Positions 14,563-24,076 of a stretch of 30,250 bases of DNA are shown here, in pieces. Both the position numbers and the translations under genes were made by a program. Origin of the DNA: an uncultured Blautia sp. GTDB taxonomy: Bacteria > Bacillota > Clostridia > Lachnospirales > Lachnospiraceae. Position 1 is the stretch's first letter, and each line of letters opens with the position of its first letter. Location: assembly GCA_934371915.1 (NCBI GenBank), contig CAKROE010000025.1:1-30250 (forward strand), written 5' to 3'. The notes beneath the pieces are model-generated. The model had not been told where the DNA came from and did no database searches. It worked only from the letters and a program-made list of their open reading frames with translations.

Positions 14563-15597
14563 ATGGCAGAATTAGTAAAAGTTGTTGTAGATGCCATGGG
14601 CGGAGATCTTGCACCTGTGGAACCGGTCAGAGCTGCAGTGGATGCAGTAAAGGAGCGGGATGACATTCAGGTGATCCTTACGGGACAGGAAGAAGTGATT
14701 CATTCAGAACTTAAGAAATACCAGGATTATCCGACAGACAGGATTGAGGTGGTAAATGCAACAGAAGTGATCGAAACAGCAGAACCTCCGGTATTTGCAA
14801 TCCGTAAGAAAAAAGATTCTTCCATCGTTGTCGGGCTGAAAATGGTCAAAGAACAAAAAGCAGATGCGTTTGTTTCGTCCGGAAGCACCGGTGCAGTTCT
14901 CGTAGGCGGACAGGTGCTGGTAGGCAGAAGCAAAGGTGTTGAGAGGCCGCCGCTTGCCCCGCTGATTCCGACTGCCAAGGGAGTCTCTCTTCTGATTGAC
15001 TGTGGAGCAAATGTAGATGCAAGACCATCTCATCTGGTGCAGTTTGCAAAAATGGGTTCCATCTATATGGAGCATGTTGTCGGAATCAAAAATCCACGTG
15101 TTGCGATCGTCAATAATGGTGCAGAAGAAGAAAAAGGCAATGCACTTGTCAAAGAGACCTTCCCGCTTCTTAAAGAAGCAGAGGGAATTAACTTTATCGG
15201 AAGTATTGAAGCAAGGGATATTCCGGCCGGCTATGCAGACGTTATTGTCTGCGAAGCTTTTGTCGGAAATGTCATTCTCAAACTTTATGAAGGTGTCAGC
15301 TCTGAACTGATCCACAAAATAAAAGAAGGAATGATGAGTACCATGAAAAGCAAGATAGGAGCACTTCTGGTAAAACCTGCACTGAAACAGACTCTGAAGA
15401 GTTTTGATGCTACCGAATACGGTGGGGCTCCGCTTCTCGGACTCAAAGGACTTGTTGTCAAGACACATGGAAGTGCGAAGGCTGTTGAGATCAAACACGC
15501 GATCTTCCAGTGTGTGCAGTTCAAACAGCAGAAGATCAATGAAAAAATTGCAGAACGTATTCAGCCGGCGCATTTTGAAGCACCGGATAAAGAATAA
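14563..15597 (+). CDS. plsX: Phosphate acyltransferase PlsX
   Basis: A 344-residue enzyme that makes acyl phosphate from acyl-ACP, the first committed step of the PlsX/PlsY route to phosphatidic acid. It is peripheral to the cytoplasmic membrane. Family stretches are VVVDAMGGDLAP at the N-terminus, FVSSGSTGAVLVGG (about 102-115), RPPLAPLIPT (about 130), LIDCGANVDARP (about 145-156), and IVCEAFVGNVILKLYEG (about 228-244). The start is ATG 14563 with AGGAGG 6 bases before; the frame is open further up but the family starts at MAELVKVVVDAMGG. rnc follows after 20 bases. The acpP gene usually found between plsX and rnc is absent. Confidence 0.97.
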   Translation: MAELVKVVVDAMGGDLAPVEPVRAAVDAVKERDDIQVILTGQEEVIHSELKKYQDYPTDRIEVVNATEVIETAEPPVFAIRKKKDSSIVVGLKMVKEQKADAFVSSGSTGAVLVGGQVLVGRSKGVERPPLAPLIPTAKGVSLLIDCGANVDARPSHLVQFAKMGSIYMEHVVGIKNPRVAIVNNGAEEEKGNALVKETFPLLKEAEGINFIGSIEARDIPAGYADVIVCEAFVGNVILKLYEGVSSELIHKIKEGMMSTMKSKIGALLVKPALKQTLKSFDATEYGGAPLLGLKGLVVKTHGSAKAVEIKHAIFQCVQFKQQKINEKIAERIQPAHFEAPDKE

Positions 15598-15617
15598 CAA
15601 AAAAGAAGGACAATAAA

Positions 15618-16289
15618 ATGGAACAGTTGGAACAGATCATAGGATACACATTTCAGAATAAAAAACTGCTGAGACAGGCACTGACACACAGTTCCTATGC
15701 AAATGAAAAAAAACTTGGGAAACTCGGCTGCAATGAACGCCTGGAGTTTCTCGGAGATGCCGTGCTTGAATTAATCAGCAGCGATTTCCTTTATAAGAAA
15801 TTTCCACAGATCCCGGAAGGAGAGCTGACAAAAAAACGTGCAAGTCTTGTGTGTGAACCGAGTCTGGCATATTGTGCAAGAGAATTCGGTCTTCCGGAGT
15901 TTCTGCTTCTCGGTAAGGGTGAAAACATGACCGGAGGGCGTAATCGTGATTCCATCGTCTCCGATGCGACAGAAGCACTTCTTGGTGCAATCTATCTGGA
16001 TGGCGGTTTCTCTAATGCGAAAAAATTTGTTCTGAATTTTATTCTGAATGATATTGAACATAAACAGCTTTTTTATGACAGCAAAACAATTCTTCAGGAG
16101 CTTGTACAGGAAAAGGGGCTTCAGCCGATCGAATACGTACTTACAGGCGAAGAAGGACCGGATCATGATAAACGCTTTACCGTAGCCGTTCAGGTAAATG
16201 GACAGGTTGTGGGAAGCGGTACGGGCCATACCAAAAAGGCAGCCGAGCAGGCAGCTGCCTATCAGGCGATTCAGGAAAAGAAATTCTGA
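15618..16289 (+). CDS. rnc: Ribonuclease III
   Basis: A 223-residue endonuclease that cuts double-stranded RNA, needed for rRNA and mRNA processing. The catalytic domain (about 1-145) holds the signature ERLEFLGDAVLEL, with acidic residues at 40-47, and the second metal-binding stretch SDATEALLGAIYLDGG (about 115-130). The double-stranded RNA-binding domain spans about 152-222 and ends in the typical GTGHTKKAAEQAAAYQAI. The length is normal. It is placed between plsX and smc, the usual Firmicutes order, and its ribosome binding site AAGAAGGA is weaker than its neighbours'. Confidence 0.98.
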   Translation: MEQLEQIIGYTFQNKKLLRQALTHSSYANEKKLGKLGCNERLEFLGDAVLELISSDFLYKKFPQIPEGELTKKRASLVCEPSLAYCAREFGLPEFLLLGKGENMTGGRNRDSIVSDATEALLGAIYLDGGFSNAKKFVLNFILNDIEHKQLFYDSKTILQELVQEKGLQPIEYVLTGEEGPDHDKRFTVAVQVNGQVVGSGTGHTKKAAEQAAAYQAIQEKKF

Positions 16290-16318
16290 CAGCCGCAAAT
16301 AAAACGGGCAGGTGAGAT

Positions 16319-19300
16319 ATGTATTTAAAGAATATTGAAGTATATGGCTTCAAATCCTTTGCTCAGAAAATCAACTTTGAATTTCACAACGGAATTACCG
16401 GAATCGTCGGACCGAATGGCAGTGGTAAAAGTAATGTCGGTGATGCAGTACGATGGGTACTCGGTGAACAGAGCGCCAAACAGCTTCGAGGCGGAAATAT
16501 GCAGGATGTCATATTTTCCGGTACAGAAAACAGAAAGCCTTTAAGTTTTGCCTCTGTTTCAATCACGCTGGACAACAGTGACCACAAGCTTCCGGTAGAT
16601 TATAACGAGGTGACCGTTGCCAGAAGACTTTACCGTTCCGGTGAAAGTGAATATCTGATCAATGGAAGCGGCTGCCGTCTGAAAGATATTCAGGAGATGT
16701 TTTATGATACCGGTATCGGTAAAGAAGGATACTCCATTATCGGACAGGGACAGATTGATAAGATTCTGAGTGGTAAGCCGGAAGAACGACGGGAGCTTTT
16801 TGATGAGGCTGCCGGAATCGTCAAATTTAAACGAAGAAAAATAACCACACTCAAGAAACTGGATGAAGAACGACAGAATCTTGTGCGTGTGACAGATATT
16901 TTAAGCGAGCTGACCAAACAGCTCGGACCTCTGGAACGTCAGTCTAAAACAGCCAGGATTTATCTTGCTAAAAGAGACGAACTGAAAGAACTGGATATCA
17001 ACCTGTTTCTTCTGGATCACCAGCGTACAGGTGAACTTCTGAATGAGCTGGAAACAAAGCTTTCGCAGGCGCAGCAGGAACTCGATGAGGCACAGTCTGC
17101 ATACGAGCAGACAAAGGCAGAGTACGAGCGCCTGGAGCAGGAACTGGAAGAATTAAATGCAAAACTGGATGCACTGAAAGAGGAACAGCAGGAAAATGCA
17201 CTTCTCAAACAGCAGTATGAGGGGCAGGTCAAAGTCCTTGAAGAACAGATATCATCCGGCAAACAAAACAGCGAACATTTTCAGTCACGTCTGACAGTGT
17301 TAAAAGACGATCTTCAGAAGCGAAGCGAAGAAAAAGAAAAGCTGACCGAAGAAAGGGCAGCTCTTTACAATAAATTAAAAGAAATCAGAGATAACCTTAA
17401 AAAGGAGACAGAATCTCTCGAAAATATTGTCTCCAATGTAGAAGAATGTACACAGGCAGTTGAGGATGGCAAAAATGAGATCATCGAGATTCTCAACAGC
17501 CGTGCGACGACCAAAGGTAAGGCGCAGCGCTTTGATGCCATGATGGAACAGCTTGATATCCGTAAGGCAGAAGTCAGCCAGCGAATCCTCCGCCTGAAAA
17601 GCGAGGAAGCGATTCTGGAAAGTGACCGCGAGAAAGCACAGAAACAGTACGATGCAGTGACCGATGTGATTCAGTCAACGAATGCAGAATGTGTACGTCT
17701 TGATGAAGAAATCCATCAGATTCAGGAGAAGTTAAAGAAACAGAATTCTCAGATGGAGATCGGACAGACTGCGTACCACAGGGAGGCATCCCGTCTGGAA
17801 TCTCTTCGTAACATTACAGAGAGGTATGATGGTTACGGTAACAGTATCCGCCGTGTCATGGAGCAGAAAAGCCGTGAACCGGGCATCCGGGGCGTTGTTG
17901 CCGATATCATTCATGTACAGAAAGATTATGAAGTTGCCATCGAGACAGCGCTTGGCGGAAGCATCCAGAATATCGTTACAGATAATGAACAGACTGCGAA
18001 GCGTATGATCGGCTTTTTGAAGAAGAACCGCTACGGAAGGGCGACTTTCCTTCCGCTTTCCAATATCAGCGGCCGGGGCGGCCTTACACAGAAAGATGTC
18101 CTGCGTGAACCGGGTGTTGTCGGAACGGCAAATACGCTGGTAAAGGCAGACGACGAGTACAGCGAACTTGTTATGTATCTTCTTGGCAGAGTGCTGGTCG
18201 TAGATAATATTGACCATGCAATTGCTATTGGTAAAAAATACCGTCACAGTCTCCGTATGGTTACGATCGAGGGTGAATCTTTAAGTCCGGGTGGTTCCAT
18301 GACAGGTGGTGCATTCAAAAATAACAGCAATCTGCTCGGAAGACGACGTGAGATCGAAGAACTGGAGAGAAGCGTCGGAATCCTTAAGAAAGAACTTGAG
18401 GAGACGCAGCGTGCAATCGGTGAAAACCGCAGCAGACGTAATGTACTTCGAGATACCGTTGCGGATTTCCAGCAGCAGCTGCAGCAGCGGTATGTCGAGC
18501 AGAATACCGCAAAGATGAATCTTGCCCAGATTCAGGAAAAAGAAGATGAAATTCAGAGCAGTTACCGCCGGATCGAACGTGAACAGGAGGAACTGCGACA
18601 GCAGGCAGGCGAGATCCGTCAGGATCACAGCAGCATTGCCCGTGAACTGGAAGATTCGCAGAAAGATGAAAAAGAACTCGAAGTTTTCATTGAGACAAAA
18701 CAAAAAGAATTAGAGGAATGGAAAGCAGAAGAGACAGAGAAAAATCATGTGCTGGAAAAGATCCGTCTGGATGAATCATCTCTGGAACAGCAGAACCATT
18801 TCCTTCAGGAAAATATCAGCCGTCTGGAAAATGAGATTGAGGCATTCCACCGAGAGTCCGAAGAAATCACCGAAAATCTTTCCAGAAGTGCAGAGGAAAT
18901 ACATAAAAAAGAAGACGGCATCGAAGAACTCAAAAAAGCCGTTACCGAATGTGCAGGTAAAGAAGAAAATCTGGATGCCAGACGTATTGAATGGCAGGAA
19001 GAAAAGGAAAAACGCAGCATCAGCCACAAGTCTTTCTTCGAAAAAAGAGACCATCTTTCTGAAAAGACATCACTGCTTGATAAAGAATGCTTCCGTCTGC
19101 GCAGTCAGGCCGAAAAAATCGAAGAGCAGAGGGAATCCCAGATTTCCTATATGTGGGAAGAATATGAGATTACACCGAACAATGCCCTTCAGTACCGCAA
19201 AGAAGAACTGACAGACCGGCAGGCAATCAAAAAAGATGTTCTTCGCATCAAGGATGAAATCCGTAAGCTGGGTTCTGTCAATGTCAATGCAATTGAAGAT

Positions 19301-19879
19301 TACAAAAATCTTCTCGAACGACACACATTCTTATCTGCGCAGTACGAAGACATTGTCAAAGCAGAAGAAACACTGGAAGGAATCATTCAGGAACTGGATG
19401 AGGGAATGCGCAAACAGTTTACTGAAAAATTCCGTGATATTCAGAGGGAATTTGATAAAGCCTTTAAAGAACTGTTCGGGGGCGGAAAGGGAACACTGGA
19501 GCTTGCAGAGGATGAGGATATTCTTGAAGCAGGAATCCGGATCATTTCGCAGCCGCCGGGAAAGAAACTTCAGAATATGATGCAGCTTTCCGGTGGAGAA
19601 AAAGCACTGACGGCAATTGCCCTGCTTTTTGCAATCCAGAACCTGAAACCATCACCATTCTGTCTGCTTGATGAGATTGAGGCTGCGCTGGATGATTCTA
19701 ATGTCGGCCGTTTTGCATCATATCTTCAGAAATTGACAAAAAATACACAGTTTATTATTATTACACACAGACGTGGTACGATGAATGCCGCGGATCGTCT
19801 GTATGGTATCACCATGCAGGAAAAAGGTGTTTCTACGCTGGTATCAGTAGACCTTGTAGAGAACCAGCTGACAAAATAA
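16319..19879 (+). CDS. smc: Chromosome segregation protein SMC
   Basis: A 1186-residue condensin ATPase that organises and segregates the chromosome with ScpA and ScpB, which are not in this window. Domains in order: N-terminal head with Walker A GPNGSGKSN (31-39) and QGQIDKIL near 145; a long coiled coil (about 170-495); the hinge (about 500-670), recognisable by GIRGVVADII, ETALGGSIQNIV and GRATFLPLSNI; the returning coiled coil (about 680-1020); and the C-terminal head with signature LSGGEKALTAIALLFAI and Walker B CLLDEIEAALD (about 1091-1130). The full length is intact. The ribosome binding site is modest (AGGTGA, close to the ATG). ftsY follows after about 24 bases. Confidence 0.98.
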   Translation: MYLKNIEVYGFKSFAQKINFEFHNGITGIVGPNGSGKSNVGDAVRWVLGEQSAKQLRGGNMQDVIFSGTENRKPLSFASVSITLDNSDHKLPVDYNEVTVARRLYRSGESEYLINGSGCRLKDIQEMFYDTGIGKEGYSIIGQGQIDKILSGKPEERRELFDEAAGIVKFKRRKITTLKKLDEERQNLVRVTDILSELTKQLGPLERQSKTARIYLAKRDELKELDINLFLLDHQRTGELLNELETKLSQAQQELDEAQSAYEQTKAEYERLEQELEELNAKLDALKEEQQENALLKQQYEGQVKVLEEQISSGKQNSEHFQSRLTVLKDDLQKRSEEKEKLTEERAALYNKLKEIRDNLKKETESLENIVSNVEECTQAVEDGKNEIIEILNSRATTKGKAQRFDAMMEQLDIRKAEVSQRILRLKSEEAILESDREKAQKQYDAVTDVIQSTNAECVRLDEEIHQIQEKLKKQNSQMEIGQTAYHREASRLESLRNITERYDGYGNSIRRVMEQKSREPGIRGVVADIIHVQKDYEVAIETALGGSIQNIVTDNEQTAKRMIGFLKKNRYGRATFLPLSNISGRGGLTQKDVLREPGVVGTANTLVKADDEYSELVMYLLGRVLVVDNIDHAIAIGKKYRHSLRMVTIEGESLSPGGSMTGGAFKNNSNLLGRRREIEELERSVGILKKELEETQRAIGENRSRRNVLRDTVADFQQQLQQRYVEQNTAKMNLAQIQEKEDEIQSSYRRIEREQEELRQQAGEIRQDHSSIARELEDSQKDEKELEVFIETKQKELEEWKAEETEKNHVLEKIRLDESSLEQQNHFLQENISRLENEIEAFHRESEEITENLSRSAEEIHKKEDGIEELKKAVTECAGKEENLDARRIEWQEEKEKRSISHKSFFEKRDHLSEKTSLLDKECFRLRSQAEKIEEQRESQISYMWEEYEITPNNALQYRKEELTDRQAIKKDVLRIKDEIRKLGSVNVNAIEDYKNLLERHTFLSAQYEDIVKAEETLEGIIQELDEGMRKQFTEKFRDIQREFDKAFKELFGGGKGTLELAEDEDILEAGIRIISQPPGKKLQNMMQLSGGEKALTAIALLFAIQNLKPSPFCLLDEIEAALDDSNVGRFASYLQKLTKNTQFIIITHRRGTMNAADRLYGITMQEKGVSTLVSVDLVENQLTK

Positions 19880-19890
19880 ATTCATAAATA

Positions 19891-19896
19891 AGGAGG
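19891..19896 (+). promoter_or_regulatory. Ribosome binding site that decides the ftsY start
   Basis: AGGAGG at 19891-19896 is only 1 base from the first ATG (19898) but 7 bases from the in-frame ATG at 19904, which is therefore the preferred start. Confidence 0.8.
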
Positions 19897-19903
19897 CATG
19901 AGT

Positions 19904-20857
19904 ATGTCAGAAGAAAAAAAAGGCTTTTTTAAGCGGCTGGTCAGTGGACTGACCAAAACGCGTGACAATATCGTGGCTGGCTTTGATTCCATTTTCAGCG
20001 GATATTCCAGCATTGATGAGGATTTTTACGAAGAACTGGAAGAAATCCTCATCATGGGTGATATCGGAATCAATGCCACTTCATCCATCATTGAGCATCT
20101 GAAAGAACAGGTATCCGCCCAGCACATCAAAAACCCAATGGAATGCAAGCAGCTTCTGATCAACAGTATCAAAGAGCAGATGCGGGTTGACAGTACAGAA
20201 TATGAGTTTGAAAATCGCAAATCCGTAATTCTTGTGATCGGTGTAAACGGTGTCGGAAAAACAACTTCCGTCGGTAAACTCGCCGGCAAACTCAAAGACC
20301 AGGGCAAGAAAGTCATCCTTGCAGCAGCGGATACATTCCGTGCAGCCGCAGGGGAGCAGCTTGCACAGTGGGCATCGCGTGCAGGAGTAGACCTGATCGG
20401 CGGTCAGGAAGGTGCTGACCCGGCATCCATCGTCTATGATGCAGTGGCAGCAGCCAAGGCACGTAATGCGGATGTACTGATCTGCGATACAGCAGGTCGT
20501 CTTCATAACAAGAAAAACCTGATGGAAGAGCTTCGTAAAATCTATCGCATTCTTGAAAGAGAATATCCGGAAGCCTATCTGGAAACACTGGTTGTTCTGG
20601 ATGGAACGACAGGTCAGAATGCGCTTGCACAGGCAAAACAGTTTGCAGAAGTTGCAAATGTAAATGGTATTATCCTTACAAAACTGGACGGGACAGCCAA
20701 GGGTGGAATTGCAGTTGCAATCCAGTCCGAGCTGGATATTCCGGTAAAATATATCGGAGTGGGCGAAACGATCGACGATCTGCAGAAATTTGATGCTGAT
20801 GCTTTCGTAAATGCGCTGTTTGATATTGACCAGAACGAATTACACACAGAAGAGTAG
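19904..20857 (+). CDS. ftsY: Signal recognition particle receptor FtsY
   Basis: A 317-residue SRP-type GTPase that docks ribosome-nascent chain complexes bound by Ffh to the membrane. The N-terminal acidic A domain is almost absent (MSEEKKGFFKRL leads straight into the N domain), as is common in Firmicutes. The G domain shows G1 GVNGVGKTT (about 113-121), the insertion-box stretch AADTFRAAAGEQL, G3 DTAGR, and G4 TKLDGTAKGG near 262. The partner Ffh is encoded at 25102 in the same window. The start is set by ribosome binding site spacing (7 bases); an ATG 6 bases upstream is too close. It follows smc and precedes the threonine ammonia-lyase gene after 27 bases. Confidence 0.97.
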   Translation: MSEEKKGFFKRLVSGLTKTRDNIVAGFDSIFSGYSSIDEDFYEELEEILIMGDIGINATSSIIEHLKEQVSAQHIKNPMECKQLLINSIKEQMRVDSTEYEFENRKSVILVIGVNGVGKTTSVGKLAGKLKDQGKKVILAAADTFRAAAGEQLAQWASRAGVDLIGGQEGADPASIVYDAVAAAKARNADVLICDTAGRLHNKKNLMEELRKIYRILEREYPEAYLETLVVLDGTTGQNALAQAKQFAEVANVNGIILTKLDGTAKGGIAVAIQSELDIPVKYIGVGETIDDLQKFDADAFVNALFDIDQNELHTEE

Positions 20858-20884
20858 ACCGAGGAAATTACAGGAGGAGCAAAA

Positions 20885-22096
20885 ATGCTTACATTAGAGA
20901 GCTTTGAAGAGGCATCAGAAATCGTAAAAAAAGTAACCCAGGAAACCAAGCTGATCAAAAGCAGCTATTTTTCAGATCTCACCGGAAACAAAGTTTACCT
21001 GAAACCGGAAAACATGCAGCGTACCGGTGCATACAAAGTACGTGGGGCATATTACAAGATCAGTACCCTGACAGATGAGGAACGTGCAAAAGGTCTGATT
21101 GCAGCATCAGCAGGAAACCATGCACAGGGTGTTGCTTATGCAGCGCACAAATTCGGTGCAAAAGCCGTGATCGTTATGCCAACCACCACACCGCTTATCA
21201 AAGTTGAACGTACCAAGAGCTACGGCGCAGAAGTCATTCTGAAAGGTGACGTTTATGATGAGGCATGTGCCTATGCACTGGAACTTGCAGAAAAAGAAGG
21301 GTATACCTTTATTCATCCGTTTGATGATCCTGCCGTTGCAACCGGCCAGGGTACGATTGCAATGGAAATCGTACAGGAACTTCCTCTTGTAGATTACATT
21401 CTTGTTCCGATCGGAGGAGGCGGTCTTGCAACAGGTGTCTCCACTCTTGCAAAACTCCTGAATCCACATATCAAAGTTATCGGTGTGGAGCCGTCTGGAG
21501 CTGCATGTATGAAAGCATCTCTTGAAAAAGGTGAAGTTGTGACACTTCCACATGTAAATACCATTGCAGACGGTACTGCAGTACAGACACCGGGAGAGCA
21601 TATCTTCCCGTATCTGCAGGAAAATCTGGATGATGTGATCACAATTGATGATGATGAATTGATCGTTGCATTCCTTGATATGGTAGAAAACCATAAGATG
21701 ATCGTAGAAAACTCCGGCCTTCTGACAGTTGCTGCACTCCGTCATCTGAACTTTACAGGAAAAAAAGTAGTATCTATCTTAAGCGGCGGTAACATGGATG
21801 TGATTACAATGTCCTCAGTAGTACAGCATGGACTGATCCAGAGGGACCGTATCTTTACCGTTTCCGTACTGATTCCGGATAAACCGGGTGAATTGGTACG
21901 TGTGGCATCTATCATTGCTGAAAATCAGGGCAATGTTATCAAACTTGATCACAATCAGTTTATAAGTACCAACCGTTATGCTGCTGTGGAGCTGAAAGTA
22001 ACGCTGGAAGCATACGGTACAGAACATAAGAAAAAAATTGTACAGGCATTAGAAGATGCAGGCTGCAGACCGAAAGTAATACGAGCCAGCCTGTAA
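20885..22096 (+). CDS. ilvA: Threonine ammonia-lyase with C-terminal ACT domain
   Basis: A 403-residue PLP enzyme that deaminates threonine (and serine) to 2-oxobutanoate and ammonia. The PLP lysine is expected at Lys51 in RTGAYKVRGA, the SAGNHAQGVAYAA stretch is near 76-88, and the glycine loop PIGGGGLATGV near 176-186. Residues about 326-403 form a single ACT-like domain starting DKPGELVRVASIIAENQG. This short form with one ACT domain is the type called TdcB-like or short IlvA and differs from the two-ACT biosynthetic enzyme of E. coli. Whether it serves isoleucine synthesis or threonine catabolism cannot be settled here; no other ilv genes are nearby. CAGGAGGAG precedes the ATG. It is placed in the run after ftsY and 40 bases before the ParB-like/BMP gene. 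Confidence 0.93.
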   Translation: MLTLESFEEASEIVKKVTQETKLIKSSYFSDLTGNKVYLKPENMQRTGAYKVRGAYYKISTLTDEERAKGLIAASAGNHAQGVAYAAHKFGAKAVIVMPTTTPLIKVERTKSYGAEVILKGDVYDEACAYALELAEKEGYTFIHPFDDPAVATGQGTIAMEIVQELPLVDYILVPIGGGGLATGVSTLAKLLNPHIKVIGVEPSGAACMKASLEKGEVVTLPHVNTIADGTAVQTPGEHIFPYLQENLDDVITIDDDELIVAFLDMVENHKMIVENSGLLTVAALRHLNFTGKKVVSILSGGNMDVITMSSVVQHGLIQRDRIFTVSVLIPDKPGELVRVASIIAENQGNVIKLDHNQFISTNRYAAVELKVTLEAYGTEHKKKIVQALEDAGCRPKVIRASL

Positions 22097-22122
22097 AGTA
22101 CCCCGTTATTCAGACTTCAGAC

Positions 22123-22130
22123 AGAGGTGA
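22123..22130 (+). promoter_or_regulatory. Ribosome binding site that decides the start of the ParB-like/BMP gene
   Basis: AGAGGTGA (22123-22130) directly abuts a first ATG at 22131 and is 6 bases from the in-frame ATG at 22137, which is thus the likely start. Confidence 0.7.
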
Positions 22131-22136
22131 ATGAGT

Positions 22137-24068
22137 ATGGCACCATTTACAATGGAAGATTATCAGAAAGCGTATAAACTCGGCAAAAAGGATTATCAGG
22201 TAAGAATGATGCGCGGAGAATTGCCGACGCTTCAGGTTCTTGATGATATCCTGCCGCCAAAAGGCTCTTATTCCGAATTTTCACTCGGACTTGTACAGAT
22301 ACCGATCGATCAGATCGTCGGAACAAAAAGTGATGGCAGGAGCAATGCTTTTGCCGGAAACTTTATGCCGATCTTAAGAGAAAACACAGAATTTGCATAC
22401 AAATGGGCGACCTTAAGTCAGAGTCATATTGAAGAAGGAATCCGTGATCCGATCAAAGCCTACGAATACATGAACAAATTTTATGTAGTAGAAGGCAATA
22501 AGCGTGTAAGTGTGCTGAAATATTTTGATGCGGTTTCTGTGCCCGGATATGTGACCAGAATCCTTCCTCAGCGGACAGACCAGAAAGAAAATAAACTTTA
22601 CTATGAGTTTGTGGATTTCTATGCAGTTACCCAGATCAATTATGTCTGGTTTACGAAGCTTGGCAGTTTTGTGAAACTTCAGGCTGCCTTCGGCAAAGGA
22701 CCGAAAGATATCTGGACAGATGATGACCGGCTGCTCTTCAGCTCTGTTTATTCTCGCTTTTCAACAGAATATGAAGCACTTGGCGGAAAGAAACTGTCTA
22801 TCACGACCGGAGATGCTTTTCTCGCATTTCTGACGATTTATAATTTTGATGTGATCGACCAGAAAACTACTAATGAAATGAAAGCACTGGTAGCAAAAAC
22901 ATGGGAAGAATTTAAACTTCTGGAACACAATCAGGAAATTGATCTTAAGATGGATCCATCCAGAAACGAAAAGAAATCTCTGCTGGATCGACTGCTTCCG
23001 GCAAGTACACCGAAGTTGAAAATTGCGTTCCTGTATGCAAAGACACCGGCTACTTCTGCATGGACTTATGCACATGAACTCGGAAGACTGCATCTGGAAC
23101 AGACTTTCCCTGAAGAAGTCACAACAGAATGCTATGAAAATCTTACGCAGGATCTCGCAGAAAAAGCAATTTACGAAGCCATCCGAAAGGGATGCAACAT
23201 TATTTTTACAACTACACCGGAGTTTGTAAAAGCAAGTGTGCAGGCGGCTATCGACCATCCGAATGTAAAAATTCTGAACTGTTCGCTGAATACGTCACAC
23301 CGTTATATCCGTACTTATTATGCACGTATGTATGAAGCCAAGTTTCTTATGGGAGCTGTTGCCGGAGCAATGTCCGAAAACGGACAGCTTGCATACATTG
23401 CAGATTATCCGATTTTCGGTACCATTGCGAATATCAATGCGTTCGCACTGGGTGCAAAGATGGTAAATCCCCGTGCAAGGGTTTATCTGGAATGGTCTAC
23501 ATTAAAAGATGTAGATATCAGACTTGCCATGGAAAATGTTCAGAAAAAGGGTGTTACCGTTGTTTCAGGTAAAGATATGGTTATTCCGGAAGATGCATCC
23601 CGTTATTTCGGGCTGTATCATCTGACAGAAGAGGGACCGCACAATCTGGCAATGCCGCTCTGGCACTGGGGCAAATTTTACGAGCAGCTGATCCGTACGA
23701 TCATGGATGGCACGTGGAAGTATGATGACAACAAAGATGAGACGAAAGCAATCAATTACTGGTGGGGACTTTCCGCAGAAGTAATCGATGTGATTTATTC
23801 GCAGAAACTTCCGATTGGTACACAGAAACTGCTTTCTATGTTAAAACATGCGATTGCGACGGGCGAATATCATCCGTTTTCGGGGATTCTGTATTCACAG
23901 GATGGTATGATACAGTCTGATCCGAACAAGATTCTTTCACCGGAAGAGATCATTACCATGAACTGGCTGGCGGATAATGTTGTCGGTACGATTCCGGCAT
24001 CATGGGAACTGACTGAGCAGGCAAAACCGGTTACGGAACAATCCGGTGTGGAGAAACAGAAGGGATAA
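22137..24068 (+). CDS. Cytosolic fusion of ParB-like domain and BMP/PnrA-like ligand-binding domain
   Basis: A 643-residue protein without signal peptide, lipobox or membrane segments. Residues about 50-145 resemble the ParB/sulfiredoxin fold: GLVQIPIDQIVGT at the start, then YVVEGNKRVSVLKYF (116-130), like the GxxRxxA phosphate-binding motif of ParB, then VPGYVTRI. Residues about 150-290 are unassigned. Residues about 293-600 look like a BMP-family periplasmic binding protein (PnrA/Med type, nucleoside-binding): KIAFLYAKTP, CNIIFTTTPEF, EAKFLMGAVAGAMSENGQLAYIAD as separate pieces near 400-423, and NAFALGAKMVNP near 434-445. BMP proteins are normally exported lipoproteins; this one should stay in the cytoplasm. 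A metallophosphoesterase gene follows after 8 bases. Function is unknown; a nucleoside or nucleotide sensor is an inference. Homologues annotated as BMP family proteins exist in Clostridia as far as I recall. Confidence 0.8.
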   Translation: MAPFTMEDYQKAYKLGKKDYQVRMMRGELPTLQVLDDILPPKGSYSEFSLGLVQIPIDQIVGTKSDGRSNAFAGNFMPILRENTEFAYKWATLSQSHIEEGIRDPIKAYEYMNKFYVVEGNKRVSVLKYFDAVSVPGYVTRILPQRTDQKENKLYYEFVDFYAVTQINYVWFTKLGSFVKLQAAFGKGPKDIWTDDDRLLFSSVYSRFSTEYEALGGKKLSITTGDAFLAFLTIYNFDVIDQKTTNEMKALVAKTWEEFKLLEHNQEIDLKMDPSRNEKKSLLDRLLPASTPKLKIAFLYAKTPATSAWTYAHELGRLHLEQTFPEEVTTECYENLTQDLAEKAIYEAIRKGCNIIFTTTPEFVKASVQAAIDHPNVKILNCSLNTSHRYIRTYYARMYEAKFLMGAVAGAMSENGQLAYIADYPIFGTIANINAFALGAKMVNPRARVYLEWSTLKDVDIRLAMENVQKKGVTVVSGKDMVIPEDASRYFGLYHLTEEGPHNLAMPLWHWGKFYEQLIRTIMDGTWKYDDNKDETKAINYWWGLSAEVIDVIYSQKLPIGTQKLLSMLKHAIATGEYHPFSGILYSQDGMIQSDPNKILSPEEIITMNWLADNVVGTIPASWELTEQAKPVTEQSGVEKQKG

Positions 24069-24076
24069 GCAGTTTT

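Noticed and set aside
14704..15600. A 298-codon - strand frame opposite plsX
   Set aside because: Shadow of plsX; composition is unlike a real protein and no ribosome binding site is present.
22131..22136. ATG 22131 as the start of the ParB-like/BMP gene
   Set aside because: The ribosome binding site touches this ATG with no spacing; ATG 22137 is spaced 6 bases.
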